Assembly: GCA_965649825.1 (NCBI GenBank)
Contig: OZ287701.1
Coordinates: 1,054,001 to 1,118,000 of the forward strand
DNA from: Penicillus capitatus
Taxonomy: Eukaryota > Chlorophyta
DNA length: 64,000 nucleotides
Reading direction: 5' to 3'
Shown one piece after another: positions 48,870-59,413 of this stretch (its first letter is position 1; each line of letters begins with the position of its first letter). Made by a program: the position numbers and the translations under genes. The notes beneath the pieces are model-generated. The model was not told the DNA's origin and did not search any database. It worked only from the letters and a program-made list of their open reading frames with translations.

Positions 48870-49180
48870 AGTTCAAAACTCTTCGGGACGTATAACCGTG
48901 TCGAATCTCAGACGCTGTTCACTCATTAAGAATCACATAAAACCTCCTTTCGTAGTTTCCAATCATTTACTCACAGGGTCAAAGTTCTTTCGATCATTGT
49001 TGCTATAAATGTCATTATCAAAAGGAACGATGGACTCGATAGTGTAAATGAATTATGCCCTTTCCTAGGGCTTACATGTGATGCCATCATGTCTCTAATA
49101 TTCCATCCGCATTGAACGCCGTTGCAATCTGTATAAGAGATGCTATCTGCGAGGAATCAGCCTCGGTTCACTTCGTATTC
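48870..49180. other. Intergenic, 3' of the PMP-type gene
   Basis: A/T-richer spacer between the 3' ends of two convergent genes. No feature recognised. Confidence 0.4.
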
Positions 49181-49804
49181 TCACCACCAGGACGTGTCGT
49201 CTCTTGCTCTCCTCAAAGATTCTTCCAGTAGCGGTCCATGGATAGATAACCATACCTTGATCAATTCTCGCATCTCCTCTTCTTCCGTGATGCAACGCAT
49301 CATCCGCGCTCCCAATGGAAATCCGCGTTGTCTAGAGGAGGGTGTGATGCTCAAAGCGAGACACGTCCTTTGAGAAATGGGAGTACAGAAATTGTTGTAA
49401 CGATCATCCGGAAAGAAGGTAAGACAGAAGGATGGATCACGAACTCCTGTCGCGGATCCGCGTATCGACAAACCTTCTCTTGAGAGCTGTGTTTTCTTCG
49501 GAGCTTCGAGAACCCGATCTCGACGCTGGATGGCTTTCTGGACCGATCCCCGACTTCTCCCACTCCTGTCTGTTTCTCAAATCCGCTGAACTCGAAATGT
49601 CGTACAATCGCGTACGTCCCATCGTTTCTGCACGTTCGATAGTGATGTGACGTTCTTATCGTTGCCCGGAGTTTTCCCTATGCCATTAGCCGACATCCAC
49701 ACACGGCAAGGAGATCGGTTTCGCACACAATCGTCCGTCAGGAACGCTGTCGTGCCAGCAAGTGCGAGATATGCCAAAGGCTGTGTGACCTGTCTGGCAC
49801 ACAT
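49181..49804 (-). CDS. Small multi-exon hypothetical protein
   Basis: Not recognised. An ATG at 49804 opens MCARQVTQPLAYLALAGTTA, a possible membrane or targeting segment. Further protein-like blocks are VRHFEFSGFEKQTGVGEVGD with QEKVCRYADPRQEF, and TCLALSITPSSRQRGFPLGA with MRCITEEEEMRELIK. They are in different frames separated by plausible ~50-nt GT-AG introns; for example one ends at GAACGTGCAG, and another has donor GAGTTC|GTGATC with acceptor CTCAAAG. The gene lies 56 bp downstream of the Misato stop, on the same strand. Exon boundaries are tentative and the start could be different. Confidence 0.4.
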
Positions 49805-49860
49805 CTTGGATATCCATATTAAACGGTCAGGTTTGTCGGTGCGACGAGCGCAGCGTCTGT

Positions 49861-51586
49861 TTAATAAGATGCGTCATCTTCCTCTTCGGAGTGGGTAGTC
49901 GATGCCATAAGCGACTCACAAAGATGTTCGCTGTCACTCAGATGCAGTTCCCATCTCTCCAGCATCCGTTCGATGTGATCGGACTTGCGCTTCTTCATGA
50001 AATCCGAACAGAGATGCTGCACCTGTTGATCAAGATCAGTAGATGACATGGTTCTCGTCAGCAGGGGGATGCGCTCGATGGGAGAGCTGGATGCGAGAGG
50101 CAGGGCATACGGGAAAACACACAATCGACACATCCGACGTATGCCTTCTGCCGACAACCGATGCACAAGAGCACGTTCTGCATCAACCAAGGATCCACAG
50201 AACTTCGAAGGGAGCCCTGGTCGAGAAGACTGTCGAGGGTACGTTAGATTCTGTGTATGAGTGACCGACCTCTCAGAGTAACATGTTCTGCTTGAAGGGT
50301 GGGATCCCAGGCACTTGGTCTCCAATGACAGCAAGACATCCAGTCACCAGACGCCTTCTGTGCTTGACCATTGCTCTCCCCTTCTCGCTGATCCGAGAAG
50401 AAATGTCGCAGCAAAGATCCAGACATGGCAGACACCTGAGTGATGCCACACGCTCGTGCTACATGTCAACAAAGACAGCGTGCCACACTGCCGTCCTTTG
50501 TGAGTTCTCACTGGCAGAGTAGAGATGACAGAACGTGTGCATGTCTGGAGACGCTGTAGAGCATGACAGTCCAGTTCTGTAAGGCAGTGAGACGTTGTCC
50601 ATGCAATGGGCATAGAACAATGGCTTCTCCTGTGCATCCAATTCCGTACAGCGTGCGAGATCTGACGTTTTTGATAAAGGAAGGATGAGACTGCTGGCAT
50701 CGAACGTGCAGGTCAGGCTCAGCACATCGGTCACCCGCTGCCTGTCAACATCACCCTCCACATCATCAACCCCTCACATACGATGCAGCAGCTTACCGAG
50801 CTCTATCCAAGACGACTTCTGGCGTCAAGAGAAAGGTCAGGACGCTGTTCTTGGGATACAGATCTTGCAGAGCGAGTGTACATTCTCTCAGAATGCCACC
50901 CCATGTACCAGACTGATCAAACACAACATGAAACCCTGTAGTAAGGGATTTCTCGCGATAGGATCGTATGCCACTGTGTGACCTTGAAACTGATCGCAGG
51001 CTTCAGTGAAGTATCGAATGCTCTCCATAGCATCGTCCGGTTTGGGAAGCACCAAGGCACTACGAGACGCCAGTAGAGCACTCCGTTCATGGTATCTCAC
51101 TCTCGACAGCTGCTTCCAATTCCGCAAAGAATCTTGCGCGACTGAGACGGGTCGCTGTCGTTGATGCACATCCAGTTTTCCACTCCACGTCTGCACCGTC
51201 GGCATCTCCACATCACTCTCTGCATTGCATTACCATCACCAGCCCAGAAGAAACCTTCAGACCTGACCTTGAGGCGAAAGATGCCGTCCCATCAACACCA
51301 TTCTCGGAACATAGCCTTCCTCCTATCACACCATCAGCAGAACAGCATCACGTCACATCACCGTCTCTCACTTTCTCGCCATGGACACAGTGATGGAGAC
51401 GTTCTCTTGGCAGTAACGCTCCTATGTCGTCTCCTTCGCGCTGTTCTCCGTAGACATCTGCCTAAAGACACTCGGCACGCCGTCGGCGGTTCTCATCGCA
51501 CGTGTTGTCTTTGCTTGAGTGTTCCAAAAATGTGCTCCCGTTAGATGAGAGGTCTCCCCGACCTGAAACGTCACAATTTCGCGCAT
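49861..51586 (-). CDS. Misato/DML1 homologue (mitochondrial distribution protein)
   Basis: Tubulin-like Misato family, which acts at the mitochondrial outer membrane in mitochondrial distribution and morphology. Start ATG at 51586 gives MREIVTFQVGETSHLTGAHF, matching the family's opening (REIVT.Q.G...N..GAHFWN). Exons: 51586-51515, 51461-51372, 51322-51268, 51219-50983, 50935-50797, then from 50741 down. Introns are 47-55 nt; the first is apparently GC-AG (51462-51514, GCAAAG...CTTTAG). After splicing: EGYVPRMVLMG, WSGKLDVHQ, YFTEACDQFQGFHVVFDQSG (the family's ECDYLQGFQ...D motif), and PYALPLASSSP near the end. The final exons (50.46-49.86 kb) are open in pieces with boundaries not fully settled; the end is acidic (HSEEEDDASY). 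Confidence 0.85.
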
Positions 51587-51641
51587 TGCATTACGCGCTT
51601 GGAATATTCATCGGCGCGGCATTTCTGGCTCGTTTCTCTCC
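51587..51641. promoter_or_regulatory. Bidirectional promoter/leader between Misato and carrier genes
   Basis: Only 55 bp separate the start codons of two divergent genes, both predicted to act at mitochondria. Transcripts must start within or beyond this gap, so their leaders probably overlap the opposite gene. No TATA box is seen. Confidence 0.5.
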
Positions 51642-52935
51642 ATGGCACCGCCTCATCGACATCAAGCCGAAGCTTCGGCGACCGTTTTCGATGCCTTTCC
51701 CGAAGAGGAGCTGCATCCCGGACCATTAACGCCAGCCAATGCCCCGCGTCAAACTCAGACTCAGATCGCGCTCAAAATGTTTGCGTCTGGAGGCATCGCT
51801 GGCGCCTTCTCTAAGACCTTTACCGCTCCCTTTGCCAGACTGACAATTCTCTATCAAGTCAGAAACATGAGATGACCCGCGATGACCAAGTCGGCTGTCA
51901 TGATAGACACAGGGATTCAAATCTCTCGGTCATACACCGAGAGTCGACGCGGCTCTGCTTCACGTTGTGCGTCATGAAGGTGTCCGAGCACTATGGAAAG
52001 GAAATCTGGCCACCATCATACATCGGTGCGTCATACGCATGACCTTCACTCATGAGTAACAAGATATCGAAGCAGGATTCCGTACTCCTCTGCGAGTTTT
52101 TTGGCATACGAACAGACGCTGTCGTTTCTGAATGTCGTTCTGCCGAAGCAAGAGGGTGTGATTTCGGGCAAAGTCGATCTCCTTCGGAGATTTCTGGCCG
52201 GAGCAACGGCAGGGAGTATCTCGACAGTCGTGGCCTATCCCATTGACCTGGTTCGCACACGTCTAGCAGCGCAGACCTATCCAGATTACAAAGGTCATCG
52301 TCATCTGCTGCATCACACAAGAGTGATGATGTGACGGATGTGACGTGCAGGGATCTTTGATGTGTTGAGACGGACGTATATGGAGGAGCGTGCGACAGGT
52401 CTGTACAAAGGACTGGGAGGTTCCTTAGTACAGGTCGTACCAAACGTCGCTCTTAACCTTTGTGCTTACGAAACACTTCGTAGTTACTGGATGGCACATC
52501 ACGCCGATACCACATCTCCTGGTTTGGCCCACCCACCTCTGGTAACAGGACGTTCTGAAAAAAGAGTGAGATTTTAGGTTTGGTTGGGAGTGTGGTGTGT
52601 GGAGGAGCGTCAGGAATTCTTTCTTCCAGTCTGACCTATCCCGTTGATCTCATTCGCAGACGTATGCAGCTCCAAGGGTTGCATGGAGCTCCACGTACTT
52701 ACGTGTCTTACGCCGATGCCATCCAAAAAGCGTGGCAGTCTGGAGGGCTACGCGCTTTCTACACCGGCATTGCTGCCGAGTATCTCAAAGTACGTGTGCT
52801 AAAGTATGAGAGTGAAAGAGTGAGAAACGATGGATGATGATGTAGGTCGTCCCAGGAGTGGCGATCATCTACAGCGTGTATGAATTTTCGAAAAAGTCTT
52901 TGGGCGTCGAGGACTACAACGCCAAGGGGCGTTAG
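51642..52935 (+). CDS. Mitochondrial carrier family (SLC25) protein
   Basis: Inner-membrane metabolite carrier with three ~100-aa repeats, each with a signature: TAPFARLTILYQ (repeat 1, the plant-type ARLT variant), AYPIDLVRTRLAAQ (repeat 2) and TYPVDLIRRRMQLQG (repeat 3). Exons: 51642-51857, 51913-52025, 52076-52293, 52351 to about 52560, about 52578-52789, 52846-52935. Introns are 50-57 nt with GT-AG ends. The junction between the fourth and fifth exons (52540-52580) needs a one-base frame adjustment or a very short intron (about 36 nt, GTAACA...TTTTAG). Repeat 1 resembles a plant carrier subgroup of uncertain substrate, with CoA or nucleotide carriers the nearest relatives. Substrate not assigned. 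Confidence 0.85.
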
Positions 52936-53131
52936 TCTCTTCATCGTGTGTCCTTACTGGCCACCACCAACGACAACGCCGAGTATGTTCGTTCCTTCCA
53001 TCTGCACTCGATGACGATCGTTCGAATGATTTTCGCGTGGACCGGCTCTTTTAAACGAAGCGAACGTACATACGTGTCAAATTCCGTGTCCACGATTTCC
53101 CTCTTCTCGTTTTTCATTCTCCTTCGGTTTT

Positions 53132-55075
53132 ATGGAATCGATGACGACGACAACGACGACCGCTACGACGACGGCGACGGAGGAGTTGAGTCATCATCAC
53201 GCCACAGCGGCTCGTCCAGACGGAGAGGGAGGCCCTTCCGCCAGCCGCTCCACGGGCCGGTCACTCGAGTTTACGATGCGACAGTATCCGTCTGCCAAGA
53301 TGAAACTCGACCAATTCTTCCTAGAATGGCTCTCCCTGCCGGAATACGAACGTCTTATCGGCACCGTCCTGGACAACGCTGCGAATAACCGCTCCCTGAG
53401 AGCAGGAGTCGAAGAAGCCATACGAGTGGACAACACGATGTCAAGCACGGCTTCATCCATGGGACAGCTGACACCTCCCATGTCACCCAAAAATCTCTCA
53501 TCATCCAAATCAACGGATGAACATACAATGTCATCCATACCATCCAAGATCAACAGCGAGACCGTATTGAGCGATGCATGCTCCAGTCCTGTCCCATCCA
53601 AACGCATCCTGATACCACAGTTCTATTTCCCAGAGGGAAGCCCGGCCGAACAGGAAATCCATTCAATGAAACGCGAACGGATTCGCGAACTCTTTTTGCC
53701 TTTTCATCCCATGGGAATGCAGCAAAGAGATTTCGTCCAAGTTGTCCAGGACGTCTGTGATCTGCCTGGCATGTTGGCCTATCCTCTATTCCGTCGATTG
53801 ACGGATGGGACGACGCTGTTGACGCAAGAAGTCTTTGAAAACTGGTGGGAGAATGAGAGATTGGCCACAGCATCCGCTGCTGCACGTATGATCGCTATTT
53901 TGAGAAGAGATTCCAGTGTACAGTGGTTGAGCAAAGAAGATTTGGTCCCTCTTCTCCGTGCGGTCGTTGACTATCATCCCAGTCTTGAATTCCTCTCAGA
54001 TCATCCAGAGTTTCAGGAGAGATATATCGAAACGGTCAGCTATCGAATTTTTTACGTCATCAATAAATCCAGAAATGGAAGAATCAGTCTAAGGGAACTC
54101 AAGCGCTCCGATCTCATCGACGCATTGTTTGAACTCGATGCAGAGCAAGATATCAACAAAGTGCTCAGATACTTCTCCTATGAGCACTTTTATGTCATCT
54201 ACTGCAAATTCTGGGAACTGGATAACGATCATGACTTCTTACTCGAACGTCATGATCTCATTCGTTATGGCTGTCATTGTCTGACGTACCAAATCGTCGA
54301 CAAGATCTTCGAAGTGATGGTGCGTTCGAAAGCGGGAGGGGAGGACGGCAAGATGGACTATCAAGAGTTTGTATGGTTCATTCTGTCGGAGGAGGATAAG
54401 ACCACAGACGCCAGCATCGATTACTGGTTCAGGTGCATCGATTTGGACGGAGATGGATATCTGAGTGCCCACGACATGCGTCCATTCTACGATGGGCAGC
54501 TAGAGAGAATGGAAAGTACATCCTGTGAACCTGTCATGTTTGAAGACGTCATCTGTCAACTCCATGATCTTATACAGCCGGACAGAGAGGGCTACTTCTC
54601 CATCAAAGTCATCGCTCTTATACATCGGTGCCCTCGACATCGATCTCATGTCTCTGTGCTGTGCAGGATTTGCAGAAGTACCGAGGCAGTGCATCTATTC
54701 TGTTCAATACGCTATTCAATCTGCATAAGTTCATTGCGTATGAGCATCGAGATCCATTTACTATCCGAGCCGAACAGGAATGCTCATTGGCAGACTGGGA
54801 TCGATTTGCGGCCCAGGAGTACGACATCTTGGCGGCAGAGGAAGAACAAGAAGAGTCGTTGCGTGATGGGACAAGTGCTCTCGCCAGTATCTCCTCCCTC
54901 TTCTGCAGATCTGTCCAGAAATCTAAGTTGTGGTGGATGTTACAGATGCACTCGGCGATGGCTTCTGATAAAGTGGAACAACAACTCAGTGTCGTGTCTA
55001 TTCATGTTTTTCATTCTTTCTGTTGCTGCTGCTGTGATGGTCGCGTTTGTTTGTTCGCTGCTGTCGGGGTTATGA
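53132..55075 (+). CDS. PP2A regulatory subunit B'' (EF-hand, PR72/PR130 type)
   Basis: Calcium-binding regulatory subunit of protein phosphatase 2A. The N-terminus has a Thr run from ACG/ACA codons and low-complexity Ser/Thr. The conserved core starts at IPQFYFPEGSPAEQE and includes RIFYVINKSRNGRISLREL, YFSYEHFYVIYCKFWELD, the first EF-hand (ELDNDHDFLLERHD), FVWFILSEEDKTT and the second EF-hand (DLDGDGYLSAHD). Exons: 53132-54607, 54667-54862 (or later), 54909-55075. Intron 1 is 59 nt (54608-54666) and secure. A 46-nt intron (54863-54908) with a strong CTCCTCCCTCTTCTGCAG acceptor brings the frame to a stop at 55075, giving 612 aa that end in a hydrophobic stretch. Without that intron the frame runs to 55569 with no family-like sequence. 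B'' core certain, C-terminus provisional. Confidence 0.85.
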   Translation: MESMTTTTTTATTTATEELSHHHATAARPDGEGGPSASRSTGRSLEFTMRQYPSAKMKLDQFFLEWLSLPEYERLIGTVLDNAANNRSLRAGVEEAIRVDNTMSSTASSMGQLTPPMSPKNLSSSKSTDEHTMSSIPSKINSETVLSDACSSPVPSKRILIPQFYFPEGSPAEQEIHSMKRERIRELFLPFHPMGMQQRDFVQVVQDVCDLPGMLAYPLFRRLTDGTTLLTQEVFENWWENERLATASAAARMIAILRRDSSVQWLSKEDLVPLLRAVVDYHPSLEFLSDHPEFQERYIETVSYRIFYVINKSRNGRISLRELKRSDLIDALFELDAEQDINKVLRYFSYEHFYVIYCKFWELDNDHDFLLERHDLIRYGCHCLTYQIVDKIFEVMVRSKAGGEDGKMDYQEFVWFILSEEDKTTDASIDYWFRCIDLDGDGYLSAHDMRPFYDGQLERMESTSCEPVMFEDVICQLHDLIQPDREGYFSIKVIALIHRCPRHRSHVSVLCRICRSTEAVHLFCSIRYSICISSLRMSIEIHLLSEPNRNAHWQTGIDLRPRSTTSWRQRKNKKSRCVMGQVLSPVSPPSSADLSRNLSCGGCYRCTRRWLLIKWNNNSVSCLFMFFILSVAAAVMVAFVCSLLSGL

Positions 55076-55096
55076 TGTACGGATGGTCCATGATGA

Positions 55097-55360
55097 GGAA
55101 GACTCATGCATGCACGCATGCACGCTCCCCTACGTCCATTTCATTGTTTATACGTACAGCTCGTGTCTCTAGCATACAGAGAGGTGAATTAAGCGACAAA
55201 GTCAAAGAGCAATCAATAAGCAAATATGTCTGTCTTTCCAAGTTGAATACCTGCTGCTGTCCGCGTGCGTTCGTTCGTTCGTTCGGATCCCGCATGCGTG
55301 CGTGCGTGCGTGCAGCACATGTGTGCGTTCGTTCGTCATTTGTGTGCGTTCGTTCGGTGT
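55097..55360. repeat. Low-complexity GTGC/GTTC simple repeats
   Basis: Short runs such as GCATGCACGCATGCACGC, GCGTTCGTTCGTTCG and GCGTGCGTGCGTGCGTGC lie between the PP2A B'' and SBP genes. Probably a mutable microsatellite in the SBP-box promoter or leader. Confidence 0.65.
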
Positions 55361-55681
55361 TCTTTTGGCGCAATCGGGGTTCTACGACAAACCTGTTGTA
55401 CGCATCGTCGTTGTCGTGTACGAGTCGAGTGCCCAACAGCCGTGAAAGGTACAACACGCGTTCGTCGTACACGGTTGGTTGGCTGTATTTATGCAAGAGC
55501 GCGAATCTGAAAGCGGTTTCGTTTTCCATGAATTGCTGCACATGTGTCGTGCTGTCTCCTTGTTTCTAGGTCAAATTGAGACGCTTTGGATATCGTCGTA
55601 CAACTTTGGCGCGCTTCGATTTTTCGAAGCCCTCTGAACGACGTGCCACTTCTGTTTGTTCGTTCGAAGGCGCGGCACGGA

Positions 55682-57529
55682 ATGGAACGACCGACACTCG
55701 AGGACAGCTCCACGGCGCCACAACGCCACGTACAGGAAGACTTACCAAGGAATGACGTGCCGTTTCCGTACGGCACTGACGACGCCACTTCGCAAAGCAC
55801 GCTGCCTTATGGATTACGACTCGCATCGTCTCCTGACGCGACGCCTTACCGACCACCGCCTGCTACATTCTCCAGCGCTCCTGTCTTGGTGACCCGAGGC
55901 TCTACGACAAAAGGGACGAAAGGGCCCCTCGTCTGTCACGTAAATCGCGCCGCCGTCCGAACGAAACGGTTGGTCAATAACCTTTGCGTCAGATTGAGGG
56001 ATGCCAACGCGACTTGACGTCAGAGAAGAAATACTATAAGAGATACCGCGTCTGTATGGAACATCTCAAAATGAGTGCGATCTGCGTCGATGGTGAACTC
56101 CAGCGATTCTGTCAACAATGTGGTCGATTTCATGATCTGTCCAAATTCGATGGAGAGAAACGGTAACATCTCTCGTGTCATCTCTATCGAACGCACCTGT
56201 GTGGTGGCCTGGACAGAAACTGTAGAGAACGGTTGAACCAACACAATCGACGTCGGAGAAAGCAGAAGAGAGAGCCAGGCCAGAGCGATGCATCGGAAGA
56301 TCTGGATAGCGAAGAACCATCTGGCAAAGCAGCCAAGGGTCGACGCAGCAAACGTCTTGTCCAGGCAAGCACGGTCGATCCCTTCTGGTCACTGATCCGA
56401 ATGCACTGTCAGAAGACAACGTCCCCTGCGATGTGGACAAATGCCCATCCTGGATACGATGATGGGACGCATGGGATGACATCTGAAGAGCAAAATGCGT
56501 TGGGGACGGTGGGGATGGAGATGATGCATGGTATTCCGGTGGGGGTCTCCACAGGACTGCATCCCTACGGCAGCAGTATGACGCTCTCGACACCGGACAG
56601 CCAGCCAACGACACAGGAGAGGGAGAGCCTGTACAACATGGTCGTCCATCATGTCATGCCAAATGCTTCAGCAGATACGACACCAGTGGATACCAAAATC
56701 CCGCTCCCAACGGAAACTGCTGTTTCGGCAGCGACCGCCGTATCCATTGGTAAGTGCTTTGTCTCGTGGCACGCGAGAGGAGATCTGATGGCAGGGGTGA
56801 CCGCGAGTGGAACGGAACAGAATTTAACAAAGCTCCTGCAAGTGTCGGAGCCGGTCAGTGTGACGGCGGCGCAGAATGAGGCGCTGCAGGCGATATCGAC
56901 AACGACTTCGGTTGTCGGCGTCCAAGGCGGCGTGGATATGTTGCAATCTGTCTGCGCAGCACCAGGTTGGCCGATGGATATTGTCTGCCCCTTTTCTGAG
57001 TCTGGCTGCTTTAGGGAACAGTATGCCAAAGGTACCGATGTTGGTGTTTCCCTCCGCCTCGGCGCCGCATCAGTTGAGTGCCGTCGCCATTATTCCTTCA
57101 GCAACGAGTTCCTGCTCCACGATTGTTCCGTTGCCTTGGCAAGGAGCCAATGTCCAGCCTGCGGTGCAGCCGACCGCTTCTCTGCCGCCTCCCGATCCGA
57201 CGCCGCCACCTTCGGCCGATCCTCCATCGTCGTCGACCGGCGGAGAGTCCAAGGACATTCCGCCTCTTGTCAGTTTAGCATTGAGTGCTTCAGGCATTGC
57301 ACAGGCCGCAGGGTCAAATGCCTATCATCCATCGATCAGTCCCAATCAACTAGCACATTTTCAAATGCTGATGGCGCGGCAAATTGCCACGAGTCAGGCC
57401 ACACCATTAGAGCCATCCGATATCGTTATCCCCGAAGCAACGGTCCAAGCAGTGAGGGCCCCTTACGATCATAAGGAGGAAAAGAAAGAGATCCAAGATG
57501 AGAAACGCCCTCCACCTTCTGCAGAATAG
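55682..57529 (+). CDS. SBP-box (squamosa-promoter-binding-like) transcription factor
   Basis: Nuclear DNA-binding protein of a family confined to green plants and algae (GTAC-core sites). Exons: 55682-55939, 55993-56162, 56217-56749, 56795-56965, 57015-57529; lengths sum to 1647 nt = 548 aa. Splicing at 55940-55992 supplies the first zinc Cys (LVCH|IEGC). The SBP domain continues DLTSEKKYYKRYRVCMEH, QRFCQQCGRFHDLSKFD and, across intron 2, KR|NCRERLNQHNRRRRK, completing both zinc sites and the basic nuclear signal. Choosing the acceptor at 56216 rather than 56225 keeps the last zinc Cys. The rest is low-complexity Pro/Ser/Thr/Gln sequence. Introns are 45-54 nt. All SBP ligands are present, so binding activity is expected. 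Confidence 0.92.
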
Positions 57530-57684
57530 AGTGCAGCTTTGAGTTGTTGATAGGAAAAAAAATCCTTCCAGTTTTCAGATATGCTGTTGAGATGTCGGAC
57601 AGAGGAGGAATATGGATCGTCGAAGGCATGTGTCTTTGTGTGTGTCGAACGTCAAACTTACATTTAAAGACCCAAGCTATCGTT

Positions 57685-58371
57685 TTAAGTCAGACTCTTT
57701 GTATCTTCCCCAGATGGATCCTGACAGAACGGCTCCTCTGGGTGCACTCGGCAAAAGGCCTCCTTCATCTGGGCGTACTGCCGATGGAGTGCTTCAATTT
57801 CGTGCGTCTGCTTTGCCATCTGAGACGCCAGAGATGCTTTCGTTTCTTGGAATGCCTTGTCTCGGTCGCTCTCGTCGACTGGCTCTGATTTACGTGCCGC
57901 AGAACGATGAGATGGTCCGTGCGGTATATGGAAGATGCGTTGGACGATGGACTGCGTTTTCTTCAAGGCGTTTTCTTTTAGCAGACATCCAGCTCCGTAG
58001 CCGTATCCAATTCCCACACCACATCCCAGTCCTGCACCGAAATGGGGAATCCCGACATGCTGTGCAGCTCGAGAACATCGATAGGCGATGGTGCCAATAA
58101 AAGGCAATTGCCCCAGTCCTGTCGAGATGCCACGCATCGCGTCACCCACAACGGGAACACCTCCTTATCCTCCACAACCCTCGTGCCGTTCCATGCGATC
58201 GACAAAACGAAACGCACCGAATTGAAGTGGCTTGCCAACACCGACGCCGATCCCGCAGCCGACGCCCAGACCTATCGAAGCACTGCATCGGGGCAAAAGG
58301 GATAGGTGATGGAGACCGAATCCCACGCGGCCGACATCGAAGCGCACGGGCCATGGATTGTCGTCATCCAT
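57685..58371 (-). CDS. Glycine-rich protein similar to cadmium-induced AS8
   Basis: Two exons, 58371-58218 and 58163-57685, with a 54-nt intron (GTGCGT...GGATAAG, phase 1); 210 aa. The start is MDDDNPWPVRFDVGRVGFGL. Two Gly-rich motifs, SIGLGVGCGIGVGVGKPLQFG and HFGAGLGCGVGIGYGYGAG, flank VPVVGDAMRGISTGLGQLPF. This matches the plant/algal family named after cadmium-induced protein AS8, of unknown biochemical function and probably organellar. The C-terminus is charged and coiled-coil-like (QMAKQTHEIEALHRQYAQMK). The tail-to-tail gap to the SBP gene is 155 bp. Earlier in-frame Met codons run through the tRNA gene and are not used. Confidence 0.7.
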
Positions 58372-58409
58372 ACGATCGTCTTCGGCTCTGCGTTCGACAA
58401 AAGAACAGA

Positions 58410-58481
58410 TTCCGCTGCCGGGAATTGAACCCGGGTCTTCTGAGTGAAAGTCAGATATCCTAGCCACTGGACTACAGCGGA
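58410..58481 (-). tRNA. tRNA-Glu (anticodon TTC)
   Basis: 72-nt cloverleaf on the minus strand with no intron. The 7-bp acceptor stem pairs TCCGCTG with CAGCGGA, discriminator A, and the T arm is CCGGGTTCAATTCCCGG. The anticodon loop CTTTCAC carries TTC. The 3' CCA is not encoded. The B box GGTTCAATTCC is intact. It lies 38 bp upstream of the AS8-like start codon on the same strand. Confidence 0.95.
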
Positions 58482-58631
58482 GTTCGGACTTCGAACCGCA
58501 CCAAACCTACAACAGCACCATCGAGGCATGGATTGTCTAGTTAATCCCTCGTCGCCCGTTCGTCTGTCTTTATTGTCTCGGCGTCTTTTCCTCGTCGTTT
58601 TTCTTGCGTTTCATTTACTTGACAACGAAGG

Positions 58632-59413
58632 ATGGGTGTCTTAACTGTCTGTCTTTTTCTGTGCTGGGCAACGTTGTCCGTGGGGGACCGGATTCCGTGT
58701 ACACAGCCGGTCACTTACAATGTGGTTGCTGAGTGCGAATGGACCTCCGCCACGCATCCCACCGACTATCCCGCGAACGCGCATTTCAGCAAGATGTGCG
58801 GCACGGTCCATAACAGCGCCTATCGAATGTGGCAGTTAAACGGATTCGCCACGCCTGGGGTGAAAGAGATCGCCGAGACCGGCAGCTGTGCCATTTTCTC
58901 GAGCGAAGCCTCAAGCTGCGAGAAACAGAAAAATTGCCTTGCGAACAGTCAGTTTGCTTGGGCATGCACCTCTGGGGAGGAAAACAACCCAACCGTTTGC
59001 ACGTTCAGTGGCAGCGTCAAGGTGACCGACACATACCGTCATGTCTCGATGCTCTCTATGCTGGCCCCATCTCCCGACTGGATCATCGGCGTCGATTCGG
59101 CTGACCTCTGTCAAGCAGGTATTCCTCTACCGACCGTCCATCCACCTTATAACCGACTGTCTGGTATGCAGATGCGAAAACGGGTGTCGAGTACTGGAGA
59201 GAGTCGTATCCGGATAACGATGCTGAGGATCTCTATGCTATCGATGCTGGAACAGACGGCGGGACGACGTTTACCTCGGCCGATGCCCCGTTGTTGGACG
59301 AAGAGAAAAAATCCATCCAATTGTTTGACGCTCGGGACTTGAGCAATATCTTCTACAATCCGAAACTGAACGATGTGTTGCCGATCTGCAGCATCGAATT
59401 CATACGCCAGTAA
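58632..59413 (+). CDS. Secreted spondin-domain protein
   Basis: Two exons, 58632-59118 and 59172-59413, with a 53-nt intron (GTATTC...GGTATGCAG, phase 1); 242 aa. Signal peptide MGVLTVCLFLCWATLSVGD. The rest matches the Spondin_N fold: AHFSKMCGTVHNSAYRMWQL, GVKEIAETGSC, the signature LAPSPDWIIGVDSADLC and, in exon 2, LYAIDAGTDGGTTFTSADAP. Spondin domains are extracellular and Ca2+-binding, found in F-spondin/mindin and in scattered protist and bacterial proteins. Several Cys suggest disulfides. No membrane segment follows, so it is probably soluble or wall-associated. Confidence 0.85.

Noticed and set aside
58165-58467. N-terminal extension of the AS8-like protein (MARISDFHSEDPG)
   Set aside because: This part is the tRNA-Glu gene read as protein; the first Met after the tRNA fits the family start.
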